From contig NZ_BMKQ01000001.1 in the NCBI RefSeq assembly GCF_014644415.1, positions 2,617,217 to 2,681,216 of the forward strand: DNA of 64,000 nt, given 5' to 3'. This DNA is from Marmoricola endophyticus. GTDB taxonomy: Bacteria; Actinomycetota; Actinomycetes; Propionibacteriales; Nocardioidaceae. The notes beneath the pieces were generated by a model. The model had not been told where the DNA came from. It searched no databases and saw only the letters and a list, made by a program, of their open reading frames with translations. The position numbers were made by a program, and so were the translations under genes. Shown here piece by piece: positions 33,241 to 42,045 of the stretch (within the stretch, counting starts at the first letter, position 1; every line of letters starts with the position of its first letter).

Positions 33241-33290
33241 GGCTCGGGTGACCCCCGCGTGAGGTGACCGCGAGCGGGTACGACGTACCC

Positions 33291-34475
33291 ATGCGGTACG
33301 ACTACGACTACCTGATCATCGGCGGCGGGATGGTGGCCGACGCGGCCGCCAAGGGGATCCGCGAGCGTGACGAGAGCGGCACCATCGGGATCGTCGGCGA
33401 GGAGCCGACCGCACCGTTCCCGCGGCCGGCCCTGTCGAAGAAGCTGTGGACCGACCCGGACTTCGACAAGGAGTCCGCGGCCCTGGCGACCGCGGACGAG
33501 ACCGGGGCGACGCTGCACCTCGAGACCCGGGCCACCTCGCTGGACCGCGAGGCCAAAGTGGTCGGCACGGTTGGCGGTGACGAGTTCGGCTATGGGCAGC
33601 TGTTGCTGGCCACCGGCGGGCACCCCCGCCGCCTCGACGGGCTGGAAGCCAGCGACAGGGTGCTGTACTACCGCACCCTGACCGACTACGACCGGCTGCG
33701 CGAGCTGGCCGCCGGCGGCCCCGACGTCGCTGTCGTGGGCGGCGGCTACATCGGCAGCGAGGTCGCGGCTGCGCTGGTCCAGAACGGCGCCACTGTGACC
33801 GTCTACCACCCTGGCGAGCGGCTGCTGGACCACATGCTGCCGGACAGCATCACCGCCGACCTGGAGAAGGCCTTTACCGACGCCGGCGTGACCTTGCGGG
33901 CCGGCGTCAAGGTCGAGGGCGGGGAGAGCGGTGACGGCTCGGTCACGCTGCGGCTCGACGACGGCTCCTCGGTCGAGGCCGACGTCGCGGTGGTCGGACT
34001 GGGCATCGAGGCCTCCGACGCTCTCGCGCGCGCGGGCGGTCTCGAGGTCGCCGAGGGTGGCGGCGTCGTGGTCGACGAGCGCCTGCACACCTCCGACCCC
34101 GCCGTCCTCGCCGCCGGCGACGTCGCGCAGTACCCGGACCGGATCCTCGGCCGGCGCCGCGTCGAGCACGTGGACAACGCCGACCAGATGGGCGCCGTCG
34201 TGGGCCGGATCCTGGCCGGGTCGGACGAGACGTACGACCACACGCCGATGTTCTACTCCGACCTCTTCGACTACGGCTACGAGGCAGTCGGCACGCTCGA
34301 CGCGTCGCTGGAGACGGTGGTCGTGGACAAGGGCGAGGGCAACGCGGTCGTGTACTACGTCGACGACGAAGAGGTCGTCGGCGTGCTGCTGTGGGGCGTC
34401 TGGGACTCCACCGACGCCGCGCGCGAGGTCTTGGCGCGGCACTCGCGTCCCACGTCGTTCGACGGCCTGATCTAG
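33291..34475 (+). CDS. FAD-dependent pyridine-nucleotide-disulphide-type oxidoreductase
   Basis: A 394-residue flavoprotein like ferredoxin/rubredoxin reductases and AIF. FAD fold: YDYLIIGGGMVADAAAKGI (residues 5-23). NAD(P) fold: VAVVGGGYIGSEVAAALVQN near residue 146. Second FAD contact: VLAAGDVAQYPDRI near residue 276. There is no redox-active CxxxxC, so it should pass electrons to a carrier protein. The C-terminal domain DHTPMFYSDLFDYGYEAVG is of the reductase type. The ATG at 33291 is preferred; a GTG at 33264 is possible. Its stop shares a CTAG with the converging hydrolase stop. Confidence 0.87.
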   Translation: MRYDYDYLIIGGGMVADAAAKGIRERDESGTIGIVGEEPTAPFPRPALSKKLWTDPDFDKESAALATADETGATLHLETRATSLDREAKVVGTVGGDEFGYGQLLLATGGHPRRLDGLEASDRVLYYRTLTDYDRLRELAAGGPDVAVVGGGYIGSEVAAALVQNGATVTVYHPGERLLDHMLPDSITADLEKAFTDAGVTLRAGVKVEGGESGDGSVTLRLDDGSSVEADVAVVGLGIEASDALARAGGLEVAEGGGVVVDERLHTSDPAVLAAGDVAQYPDRILGRRRVEHVDNADQMGAVVGRILAGSDETYDHTPMFYSDLFDYGYEAVGTLDASLETVVVDKGEGNAVVYYVDDEEVVGVLLWGVWDSTDAAREVLARHSRPTSFDGLI

Positions 34476-35239
34476 ACCCTCAGCCGCTCGAGGCACTCGG
34501 CGACGGCACCGGGCGCCTCGAGCGCGGTGAGGTGACCGACCGCCGGCAGCACTATGTACGTCGTGTCCTCGTCTGCGCGCAGCCGCAGCATCTCCTCGCC
34601 CCGCTCCGGGGGCGTGGCCTCGTCCTCGGCGCCGAAGACCAGCAGCACCCGACCGGTGAAGGCGCGCAGCGTCGATGCGGTGTCCTCGCGAGCGGCGATA
34701 GCGCGGGCCATCCAGGCCACGCCTGCCGGATCGGCACGCGCGAGGACGGAGATCAGCTCGTCGCGCAGACCGGGTTGATCGCGGTGGGCCGTGGCGCCGA
34801 GCCCCTCGTCGGCGCTGCCCGCCACGGCGTCGGTCGACCCGCTGCGCTCCACCTCCACGGCCGTACGACGGCGCTCGTCGGGGTCGTCGGGCGCGATGAC
34901 GCGGGTGGTCGTGCTGCCGAGTGCCAGCGCGGCCACCCGCTTGGGGAAGAGACCGGCCAGCGCGAGCGCGGCGTACCCGCCGGTCGAGACGCCGAAAACC
35001 GTGGCGGTCTCGATCCCCAGGTGGTCCAGCACGTCCCGGACCCCGTCGGCGACCGCGGTCATGGACGGCACCGAGGCCGGGACGGGGCTTGCGCCCAGCC
35101 CCGGCAGGTCCACGGTGACGACCCGCCAGCGGTCGGTCGCCAGCGGGACCAGTCGCCGCCACATCCGCGAGCTCAGCGGGAAGGCGTGCAGCAGGACCAG
35201 GTCGGGCCCGGCGCCCCCGTGGTCGACGTGGTTCAGCAT
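34472..35239 (-). CDS. Alpha/beta hydrolase
   Basis: A 255-residue alpha/beta-hydrolase-fold enzyme. Oxyanion-hole region LLHAFPLSSRMWRRL (residues about 18-32), nucleophile elbow FGVSTGGYAAL (GxSxG, near residue 94), acid in VFGAEDEATPPERG near 199, and the His in AVGHLTAL near 232. The family includes lactonases and esterases such as 3-oxoadipate enol-lactonase; the substrate is unknown. Its ATG overlaps the SDR stop by one base, so the two are co-translated; an oxidoreductase-hydrolase pair suggests one catabolic pathway. Confidence 0.88.
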   Translation of the reverse strand: MLNHVDHGGAGPDLVLLHAFPLSSRMWRRLVPLATDRWRVVTVDLPGLGASPVPASVPSMTAVADGVRDVLDHLGIETATVFGVSTGGYAALALAGLFPKRVAALALGSTTTRVIAPDDPDERRRTAVEVERSGSTDAVAGSADEGLGATAHRDQPGLRDELISVLARADPAGVAWMARAIAAREDTASTLRAFTGRVLLVFGAEDEATPPERGEEMLRLRADEDTTYIVLPAVGHLTALEAPGAVAECLERLRV

Positions 35240-36039
35240 CAGATGGTCGCCACGGACCCCGAGTCGACCCGGTAGTTCGAGCCGTTGACGAAGCTCGCGA
35301 GGTCCGAGCACAAGAAGGCGACGACTGCGGCGGCCTCCTCCGGCTCGCCACGGCGCTTGAGCTCCATGTAGGGCCGCTCCTCGTCGAGGAAGCTCTCCAC
35401 CGCCTCGTCGAAGCTCGTGCCGAGCTCGTCCGAGCGCTTGTCCATCATCGCGTCGGTCATCGGCGTGTGGATGAAGGCAGGGGAGACGCAGTTGACGAGC
35501 AGCCCCTCGGCCGCATAGGTGCGCGAGAGGCCCTTGGCGAAGGCGAGCACCCCGGCCTTGGCCGCGCAGTAGGGCAGCTCGTCGTCGTACGGCTGGAGGG
35601 CGTCCTCCGACGTCAGGTAGACGATCCGTCCCCACCCCCCGCGGCGTAGTGCGGGGAGGAAGGCCCGGGTGAGGCGGACCGGTGCGAGCAGGTCGGTGGT
35701 GAGGGTGTCCACCCAGCCGGCGTCGTCGATCTCGTGGAACAGTCCCTGCGCTCCGGTGACACCGGCGGACTGCACCAGGACGTCGATGTCGCCGACCTCC
35801 TCGGCGACTCTCTGCTGCAGCTTCTGGATCGCCTCGAGGTCGTCGAGATCGGCGGCGAAGGCGAAGAGCTTCCCCTTCGGCGCACCGAGGTCGGCCGCCG
35901 CCGAGTCGAGGCTGTCCTGGTCGACGTCGCTGAGCACGACGGTGACCCCCTCGTCGAGGAGCAGCCGGGCGGTGTGCCAGCCGATGCCGGAGTCGCCGCC
36001 GGTGACCAGTGCTGTACGTCCGGAGATGTTCAGGTCCAT
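35239..36039 (-). CDS. Short-chain dehydrogenase/reductase
   Basis: A 266-residue classical SDR. Cofactor motif VTGGDSGIGWHTARLL at residues 12-27 and DVDQDSL at the end of beta2, which favours NAD over NADP. Catalytic Ser in YLTSEDALQPYD and YCAAKAGVLAFAKGL with the YxxxK pair. The C-terminus has the usual FLCSDLASFVNGSNYRVDSG. ATG with GAAGGG upstream. Paired with the downstream alpha/beta hydrolase. The substrate, likely a hydroxy compound or sugar, is not known. Confidence 0.9.
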   Translation of the reverse strand: MDLNISGRTALVTGGDSGIGWHTARLLLDEGVTVVLSDVDQDSLDSAAADLGAPKGKLFAFAADLDDLEAIQKLQQRVAEEVGDIDVLVQSAGVTGAQGLFHEIDDAGWVDTLTTDLLAPVRLTRAFLPALRRGGWGRIVYLTSEDALQPYDDELPYCAAKAGVLAFAKGLSRTYAAEGLLVNCVSPAFIHTPMTDAMMDKRSDELGTSFDEAVESFLDEERPYMELKRRGEPEEAAAVVAFLCSDLASFVNGSNYRVDSGSVATI

Positions 36040-36163
36040 GAAGTGCCCTTCGTCGGGAGCAGGGTGGGAGACGGGCGATACCCCGACTGCGTACGCTCAC
36101 GCCCCTCCTTCGGTGTGGCCGGCACGTTCGAGGGCTCTCAGTGCCCTCTCAACCGCGACTGCC

Positions 36164-36169
36164 TACAAT
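36164..36169 (+). promoter_or_regulatory. -10 box TACAAT, leaderless start
   Basis: TACAAT ends 7 bases before the GTG at 36177. It is the clearest of a set of such boxes in this window; no -35 box is evident. Confidence 0.55.
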
Positions 36170-36176
36170 CCCTCGG

Positions 36177-37244
36177 GTGAAGCGGCGCGCGTGGGGACTC
36201 CTGGTCTTCAACGCCGTCGTGATGGTCGCGCTGGCGGTGATCTGCTCGATCTCGCTGGGCATCCCGCTGCGCGACCCGGACGGCTTCCTCGGGCCGAGCT
36301 GGCTGCGGCTGCCGCTCCTGGTCGGGGGCGCGTTCCTGGTGGACGTGATCCCCCGGACGCTGTGGCGCTCGCGGTTCAGACCCGTGGAGTTCAAGCGTCA
36401 GGCACAGCTGATCGTCCGCGAGCACTGGACCTGGGACCGGATCAAGCTGGTCGCCATCGGGCTGGTCAGCTTCTACGCGGTCTACGTCTGCTACCGGAAC
36501 CTCAAGAACATGCTGCCGTTCATCCGCAGCGAGAACGGCAAGCCGGTCACGTACGACAACACGCTGCACTCGCTGGACCAGTGGCTGCTGTTCGGCCACG
36601 ACCCGTCGGTGATCCTGCACGACGTGCTGGGCACCGGGCCCTCGGCGTACGTCCTGTCCTGGGTCTACCTCGCGTTCTTGCCGATGGTGCCGGTCGTCGT
36701 CATCGCCTGGGTGGTCTGGTCGCGCAACGTCAGCTTCGGCTACTGGTTCGTCACCGCGGACTGCCTGGCGTGGACGCTGGGCACGCTGAGCTACTACCTC
36801 GTCCCCACTCTCGGGCCGAACTTCGCCTTCCCGTTCCTCTACAACGACCTGCCGGACACGGGCACCAGGGACCTCGCGAACTCGTTGTTCGACGGCCGGG
36901 CCGCGTCGCGCTTCAACCCGCTGTTCGAGGGCGTGCAGTCGGTCGCCGGCTTCGCCTCGCTGCACGTCGGGATCACGCTGACCGTCGCCTTGGTGGCGCA
37001 GTACACCGTCCGCAGCCGGCTGATCAAGACCGTGCTCTGGGTCTACTTCGTGCTCGTCGTGCTCTCGACGACGTACTTCGGCTGGCACTACATCGCCGAC
37101 GACATCGCCGGCGCCGCGATCGCGATCGTCTCGGTCTACCTCGGTGCCCTGGCCACGGGGCAGAAGTTCGACAGACGGGGGCGCAGCTCCCATCCCACGA
37201 CGACCACGAGTGCCGTACCGGTCGAGGAGCGCGCCGAGGCCTGA
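36177..37244 (+). CDS. PAP2-superfamily membrane phosphatase/transferase, AUR1-like
   Basis: A 355-residue membrane protein with about eight spans. The PAP2 catalytic motifs are in late loops: FASLHVGITLTV with His263, and STTYFGWHYIADDIAG with His304 and Asp308. The SLHVG form is that of the inositol-phosphorylceramide-synthase-like branch rather than the SGH of ordinary lipid phosphatases. These enzymes move phospho-head groups between lipids. The lipid handled is unknown; a phosphatidylinositol-type substrate would suit an actinobacterium but is inferred. GTG start with a leaderless promoter. Confidence 0.85.
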   Translation: MKRRAWGLLVFNAVVMVALAVICSISLGIPLRDPDGFLGPSWLRLPLLVGGAFLVDVIPRTLWRSRFRPVEFKRQAQLIVREHWTWDRIKLVAIGLVSFYAVYVCYRNLKNMLPFIRSENGKPVTYDNTLHSLDQWLLFGHDPSVILHDVLGTGPSAYVLSWVYLAFLPMVPVVVIAWVVWSRNVSFGYWFVTADCLAWTLGTLSYYLVPTLGPNFAFPFLYNDLPDTGTRDLANSLFDGRAASRFNPLFEGVQSVAGFASLHVGITLTVALVAQYTVRSRLIKTVLWVYFVLVVLSTTYFGWHYIADDIAGAAIAIVSVYLGALATGQKFDRRGRSSHPTTTTSAVPVEERAEA

Positions 37245-37431
37245 GCCTCGCCGGCGGCCCGTTGCCGCTGTCCCACCGACCTCATCCGAGTTCGGTGGAA
37301 ATGTCTTTTTTGCGATGTGCGTGAATTACATCGTTGTGGTACGTCAAGGCGACACGCCGTTGCTGTTGAACATTTCTGTGAAAGATGTTCGCATTGTGGC
37401 GCTTGATGTGCCACGAGACAGGAGTTCCTCG
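37245..37431. other. AT-rich leader of the NlpC/P60 gene
   Basis: From about 37295 the GC content drops visibly. A six-T run (37306-37311) and a hairpin GAACAT...ATGTTC (about 37370-37392) are present. The in-frame ATG at 37317 would put polar residues before the signal peptide, so this stretch is taken as untranslated leader carrying promoter or regulatory elements. Confidence 0.5.
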
Positions 37432-38877
37432 GTGAAACGACCATCTAGGGCGGCCCTCGCCGCCGCGGCCGCTCTGGCGGTGCTGCTCCCCGCAGCCCCG
37501 CCGGCGTTGGCCGACTCGAACGATCCACCGCCGTCCCAGCAGGACGTCTCCCAGGCCCAGCAGCGCGTTGTGGGGAAGCAGCGCGACGTGGCGGCCATCC
37601 AGGCGGACCTCGCTCAGGCCAACGACGACCTGAACCGTACGGGCGTCGCGGCCGAGATCGCGGCGGAGCGCTACAACGCGGCGAGCTGGAAGCTCGGCCA
37701 GGCCAAGTCCGACCTCGCCGCGGCCCGCGCCGCGGAGCGGTCGGCGACGAAGAAGGCCACCGACCAGCGCGACGACATGGCTCGGATGCTCACGCAGAGC
37801 TACCGCAGCAGCGCCACGCTGGACCGGATGCAGGCGCTGACCTCCGGCGACGGTGCCGAGAAGCTGATGGACCGCTACGGCGCGGTCTCCGGCGCGGGCG
37901 CCAGCATGGACCACACCTACGACCAGTACGTCGCGACCCGGCAGGCCGCGGCGAAGGCGCGGGTCACGGCGGCGGACGCCAAGCGGGAGGCCGAGCAGCT
38001 CACCGAGATGGCCCGCAGCACCCGCGACGCGGCGCAGCAGGTCGTGGCGAAGGCCCAGGCGCGCAACGACGCCATCGCCGCGCGGCAGTCGCAGCTGATG
38101 GACGAGCTGGCCCAGGCCCAGGGGGTCTCCCGGCAGCTCGCCGAGCAGCGGCAGGCGGCGCTCGAGGCCAAGGCGCAGGCGGCTCACGAGGCCGAGCTGC
38201 AGCGTCAGGCCGACGAGCAGGCCGCTCAGGAGAAGGCGGCGGCAGAGAAGGCGGCCCAGGAGAAGGCGGCCCAGGAGAAGGCCGATCGCGAGAAGACTCA
38301 GGGCTCGACCGGTGGGGAAGCCGGTCGCAGCGACGGGTCCGACGGCGACGGGTCCGACGAGGGCACCAGCAGTGGTGACGACGCGGGACAGGGCGAGACG
38401 TCCCCGACGCCGACACCCACTCCGACGCCGACCCCGACGCCGACTCCGAAGCCGACTCCGAAGCCGACTCCGAAGCCGACTCCGAAGCCCAAGCCGGCTC
38501 CGAAGCCGTCGTCGGGGCGCAGCGTGAACGCGATGATCGCGTTCGCCAAGGCCCAGATCGGTGACCCGTACCGGTGGGCGGCCACCGGGCCGTCGTCCTG
38601 GGACTGCAGCGGGCTGACGATGAAGGCGTGGGCCGCGGGCGGGAAGTCGATCCCGCGCAACTCCGCAGCGCAGTACGCCGCCATCGAGCACATCTCCCGC
38701 AGCGAGCTCGAGCCCGGGGACCTGGTGTTCTGGGGCAGCAGCCCCGGCGGCATCCACCACGTCGCCATCTACATCGGCGACAACGAGATCCTGCACGCAC
38801 CGCGCACCGGTCGGGACGTCGAGATCGACTCGATCGACTACTGGATCCCGCCGAACTACTTCGGCCGGGTGAGCTGA
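37432..38877 (+). CDS. Secreted NlpC/P60 peptidoglycan endopeptidase with coiled coil
   Basis: A 481-residue wall hydrolase of the RipA/RipC type. Signal peptide at residues 1-28 (KRPSRAALAAAAALAVLLPA ending ALA). Residues about 35-300 are a long coiled coil rich in A, Q, E and K, with AAQEKAAAEKAAQEKA repeats. A Pro/Thr linker of TPTP and KPTP units covers about 325-362. The NlpC/P60 domain fills the end: Cys392 in WDCSGL, His443 in IHHVAIYIG, His455 in LHAPRTG. It cleaves stem peptides for cell separation, probably autoinhibited by the coiled coil as in relatives. GTG with AGGAG upstream. Confidence 0.93.
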   Translation: MKRPSRAALAAAAALAVLLPAAPPALADSNDPPPSQQDVSQAQQRVVGKQRDVAAIQADLAQANDDLNRTGVAAEIAAERYNAASWKLGQAKSDLAAARAAERSATKKATDQRDDMARMLTQSYRSSATLDRMQALTSGDGAEKLMDRYGAVSGAGASMDHTYDQYVATRQAAAKARVTAADAKREAEQLTEMARSTRDAAQQVVAKAQARNDAIAARQSQLMDELAQAQGVSRQLAEQRQAALEAKAQAAHEAELQRQADEQAAQEKAAAEKAAQEKAAQEKADREKTQGSTGGEAGRSDGSDGDGSDEGTSSGDDAGQGETSPTPTPTPTPTPTPTPKPTPKPTPKPTPKPKPAPKPSSGRSVNAMIAFAKAQIGDPYRWAATGPSSWDCSGLTMKAWAAGGKSIPRNSAAQYAAIEHISRSELEPGDLVFWGSSPGGIHHVAIYIGDNEILHAPRTGRDVEIDSIDYWIPPNYFGRVS

Positions 38878-38899
38878 GCCGCAGCACCCCCTCAGGGCG

Positions 38900-38938
38900 G
38901 ACGCCCCCACTCGCAGGTCACCTGCGGGTGGGGGCGTC
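38900..38938 (+). terminator. Strong terminator after the NlpC/P60 gene
   Basis: Eighteen-base arms (GACGCCCCCAC onward and its partner ending GTGGGGGCGTC) pair at 17 of 18 positions around a TCA loop. It starts 23 bases after the stop. Confidence 0.8.
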
Positions 38939-38966
38939 GTACGACTGCGTGCGGCACGATGGAGCC

Positions 38967-40955
38967 ATGGCCGACCCGGCGAGCGCGCCTCGCATCGACG
39001 TCCCCGAGCTGACCGCCTTCCTCGACGGGCACTACGCCGACATCCGGCAGCTGACCCGCAAGCACCTCGCCGAGCACCCGGAGGTGCTGCGCGACCAGAT
39101 CGAGATGGACCCGGACGACTTCCGCGAGCGCGTGCTCGAGGTGGTCCAAGAGTTCGCCGCCACCGGGATGCTCGGCGTCGGCTTCCCGGAGGAGTACGGC
39201 GGTGGTGGCGACATCGGCGCCTCGATCGCCGGGTTCGAGACCCTCGCGCTCGGGGACCTCTCGGTGCTGGTGAAGGTGGGTGTGCAGTTCGGGCTCTTCG
39301 GCGGCGCGATCCTGCACCTGGGCAGCCGTGCGCACCACGAGGCGTACCTCCCCGACCTGGTCTCGGGGAAGCTGCTCGGCTGCTTCGCGATGACCGAGTC
39401 CGGGCACGGGTCGGACGTCCAGCAGCTGGGGACGACCGCGACGTACGACCCGGAGGCGGGGGAGTTCGTGCTGTCCACGCCGTACGACCTCGCCCGCAAG
39501 GACTACATCGGCAACGCCGCCTGCCACGCCCACGCCGCCGTCGTCTTCGCGCAGCTGGTGATCAAGGGCGAGTCCGAGGGCGTGCACGCGTTCGTGGTCC
39601 CGATCCGTGACGAGGCGGGCAAGGTCCTCCCCGGAGTGCGGATCGAGGACGACGGCGCCAAGATGGGGCTGAGCGGTGTCGACAACGGACGGATCTGGTT
39701 CGACGGCGTGCGGGTGCCGCGGGCGAACCTGCTCAACCGCTACGCCGACGTCAGTGACGGCGGCGAGTACTCCTCCGACATCGAGAACCGCTCCCGCCGC
39801 TTCTTCACCATGCTCGGCACCCTGGTCCAGGGCCGGGTGTCCGTCGGCGGGGCCGGGATCAACGCCGCCAAGGTGGCGCTGGTGCTGGCCGTGCGCTACT
39901 CGCTGATGCGACGCCAGTTCGGTGACCCGTCGGCCGACGAGGAGGAGCTGCTGCTCGACTACGGCATGCACCAGCGGCGGCTGTTCCCGCGGCTGGCGCG
40001 GACGTACGCCATGCACTTCGCCCAGGAGACGCTGGTCGCCGAGCTGCACGAGGTGTTCTCGACCCAGGCACCGGTCGGGGACGAGGCGGCCGAGCACCGG
40101 CGCCGCGCGCTCGAGTCGCGGGCGGCGGGCACCAAGGCGATGGGCACCTGGCTGGCGACCGACGTGATCCAGGAGTGCCGCGAGGCGTGCGGTGGCAACG
40201 GCTACCTCGCGGCGAACCGGTTCGCCGCCCTCAAGGCCGACACCGACGTCTTCACCACCTTCGAGGGCGACAACCACGTCCTGCTGCAGCTGGTGGCCAA
40301 GGGGCTGCTGACCGACTACCAGTCCAACTTCGAGGAGCTCGACCAGCTCGGGATGGTGCGGTTCGTCAGCGAGCTGGCGGTCGAGACGGTCGTCGAGCGG
40401 ACGTCGGCCCACACGCTGCTCGAGCGGGTGAAGGACTGGCTGCCGGGCTCCGACGACCCCGCCGACGACGAGTCGGGGCTGCGCGACCCGTCGTACCACC
40501 TGGCCATGCTGCGCTGGCGTGAGGAGCACCTGATCTCCGGCGCCGCCCGACGCCTCAAGCGCGGCATGGACCGCAAGATGCCACCGGTCGTGGTGTTCAG
40601 CCGCGTGCAGGACCACGTCATCGCCTGCGCGCGGGCCAGCGTGGAGCGTGAGGTGCTGGAGACCTTCGTGGCGAAGCTCGAGGAGCTGCCCGGGGACAGC
40701 GCCCACCGTGTGGCGATGACGTTGCTGTGCGACCTGTACGCGCTCTCGGTGATCGAGGACGACAAGGGCTGGTTCATGGAGCACGGCCGGTTGACCGCCG
40801 AGCGCTCCAAGGCGGTCACCCGCGAGATCGGCCGGCTGTGCCGTCGGATCCGCCCGATCGCGCTGGACCTCGTGAACGCGTTCGGCATCCCCGAGGAGCT
40901 GCTGCAGGCCGAGATGCTCGTACCGCTGTCGGGGATGCCCGAGCACGACGGCTGA
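38967..40955 (+). CDS. Acyl-CoA dehydrogenase/oxidase family, long form
   Basis: A 662-residue protein of the acyl-CoA oxidase-like branch. FAD-binding segment: CFAMTESGHGSDVQQLGTTA (about residues 143-162). The next conserved block is MGLSGVDNGRIWFDGVRVPR near 235, then the helical domain with GRVSVGGAGINAAKVAL, ACGGNGYLAANRFAALKADT, and the catalytic Glu in FTTFEGDNHVLLQLVAK near 435. The extra 230 residues after that form the second helical domain typical of acyl-CoA oxidases. Either dehydrogenase or oxidase chemistry is possible. ATG with GGAG directly upstream and a CACGAT box 6 bases before. Confidence 0.88.
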   Translation: MADPASAPRIDVPELTAFLDGHYADIRQLTRKHLAEHPEVLRDQIEMDPDDFRERVLEVVQEFAATGMLGVGFPEEYGGGGDIGASIAGFETLALGDLSVLVKVGVQFGLFGGAILHLGSRAHHEAYLPDLVSGKLLGCFAMTESGHGSDVQQLGTTATYDPEAGEFVLSTPYDLARKDYIGNAACHAHAAVVFAQLVIKGESEGVHAFVVPIRDEAGKVLPGVRIEDDGAKMGLSGVDNGRIWFDGVRVPRANLLNRYADVSDGGEYSSDIENRSRRFFTMLGTLVQGRVSVGGAGINAAKVALVLAVRYSLMRRQFGDPSADEEELLLDYGMHQRRLFPRLARTYAMHFAQETLVAELHEVFSTQAPVGDEAAEHRRRALESRAAGTKAMGTWLATDVIQECREACGGNGYLAANRFAALKADTDVFTTFEGDNHVLLQLVAKGLLTDYQSNFEELDQLGMVRFVSELAVETVVERTSAHTLLERVKDWLPGSDDPADDESGLRDPSYHLAMLRWREEHLISGAARRLKRGMDRKMPPVVVFSRVQDHVIACARASVEREVLETFVAKLEELPGDSAHRVAMTLLCDLYALSVIEDDKGWFMEHGRLTAERSKAVTREIGRLCRRIRPIALDLVNAFGIPEELLQAEMLVPLSGMPEHDG

Positions 40956-41048
40956 CCGGGCACCTCACGCACGCTCTCGGCCGCCGAGCGGGCACTTCGT
41001 GCACCCGGTCGGCGTCCTGAAGCGTGCTCGAACTGCCCGGTGGGCGGG

Positions 41049-42017
41049 CTACCGGCCGAGCCGCTCCTTGACCGCGTCGAGGACGGTACGGCCGGCGCCG
41101 ACCGGGGTGAAGTCGCGGGCGGCGTCGCTCAGCGCCGTCATCGCCGACTCGTCGAGGTCCAGCTCGGCGGCGGCCACGTTGGACTCCAGCTGCTCGATGC
41201 TCGACGCGCCGGGGATCGCGACGACCTGGGGGAGGTTCACCAGCCAGGCGAGGGCCACCTGCGACGGCGTCGTGCCGATCGTGCCGGCGACGTCGCGGAG
41301 GACGTCGAGCAGCGGCTGGGCGCGGGCGAGGTTCGCCGTGCCGAACAGCGGGTTGGTCCGGCGTACGTCGCGAGGACGGTTCTCGGGGCCGTACTTCCCG
41401 CCCAGCAGGCCCTGGGCCAGCGGGCTGTACGCGATCACCAGCCGGTTCTCGGCCTGCGCGAACGGGACCATGTCCTCCAGCGGCCCGGCGTTCGCCAGCG
41501 AGAAGCTGACCTGGTTGGAGACCACGGGGCGCCCCAGCGCCGAGTCGGCCTTCTGCCAGCGTTCGAGGGAGTAGTTGGAGACGCCCGCCGCGCCGATGGT
41601 GCCGTCGTCGAGCAGGGTCTTCATCCCCGGCATGATCACCGAGTCCGGGACGACCGGGTTGGGCTGGTGCACCTGGTAGAGCGGGATCCGCCTGACTCCG
41701 AGCCGCTTGGCGCTCGCTCGGGCACGGTTGACGACGACCTTGGGGAACGGCGCCACCGGCATGATCTTGGAGGCCAGCGCCACCTCGTCGCGCCGCTCGC
41801 CGAGGGCCGCACCGAGGATCCGCTCGCTCTTGCCGAAGCCGTACGCCTCGGCGGTGTCGAAGAGCGTCACGCCCAGCTCGAGCGCGCGCGCGACGATGTC
41901 ACGCGCCGTCCGGTCGGCGTAGTCGTCGCCGTAGCCCCACTCTCGGGAGCCGAACTGCCAGGTGCCGAGGCCGATCCTGCTGACCGGGCCGACGCCGTCG
42001 ATGTCGAGGGTCCTCAT
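41049..42017 (-). CDS. Aldo/keto reductase
   Basis: A 322-residue NADPH-dependent oxidoreductase with the TIM-barrel fold. The catalytic tetrad is visible: Asp and Tyr in FDTAEAYGFGKSE (residues about 53-65), Lys in ALASKIMP, His in YQVHQPNPV. NADPH-phosphate contacts fall in VAIPGASSIEQLESN near the end, and YSPLAQGLLGGKY is typical of the AKR11/AKR12 type. ATG start. The upstream ppa gene is 28 bases away on the same strand, so it may be read through from ppa. The carbonyl substrate is unknown. Confidence 0.9.
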   Translation of the reverse strand: MRTLDIDGVGPVSRIGLGTWQFGSREWGYGDDYADRTARDIVARALELGVTLFDTAEAYGFGKSERILGAALGERRDEVALASKIMPVAPFPKVVVNRARASAKRLGVRRIPLYQVHQPNPVVPDSVIMPGMKTLLDDGTIGAAGVSNYSLERWQKADSALGRPVVSNQVSFSLANAGPLEDMVPFAQAENRLVIAYSPLAQGLLGGKYGPENRPRDVRRTNPLFGTANLARAQPLLDVLRDVAGTIGTTPSQVALAWLVNLPQVVAIPGASSIEQLESNVAAAELDLDESAMTALSDAARDFTPVGAGRTVLDAVKERLGR

Positions 42018-42045
42018 GACGACGGCGTACCCGATCGGGAGGCGA

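Noticed and set aside
31740-35351. A 1203-codon minus-strand open frame
   Set aside because: It crosses several genes with strong motifs on the plus strand (MBL hydrolase, methyltransferase, flavoprotein) and has no domain of its own.
37280-37431. c-di-AMP (ydaO-type) riboswitch upstream of the NlpC/P60 gene
   Set aside because: The conserved core segments of that riboswitch class could not be found by eye; kept only as an unexplained AT-rich leader.
37317-37431. Earlier in-frame ATG start for the NlpC/P60 gene
   Set aside because: It would place about 38 polar residues before an obvious signal peptide; the GTG at 37432 has AGGAG upstream and starts the signal directly.
38405-38500. Short tandem repeat of CCGAC/ACTCC units resembling a CRISPR or VNTR
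   Set aside because: It encodes the TPTP/KPTP linker of the NlpC/P60 protein in frame; it is a coding low-complexity repeat, not a CRISPR array.
40956-41048. Terminator hairpin between the long acyl-CoA dehydrogenase and the aldo/keto reductase
   Set aside because: GGGCAC and GTGCACCC do not pair cleanly because of an offset; the evidence is too weak to annotate.
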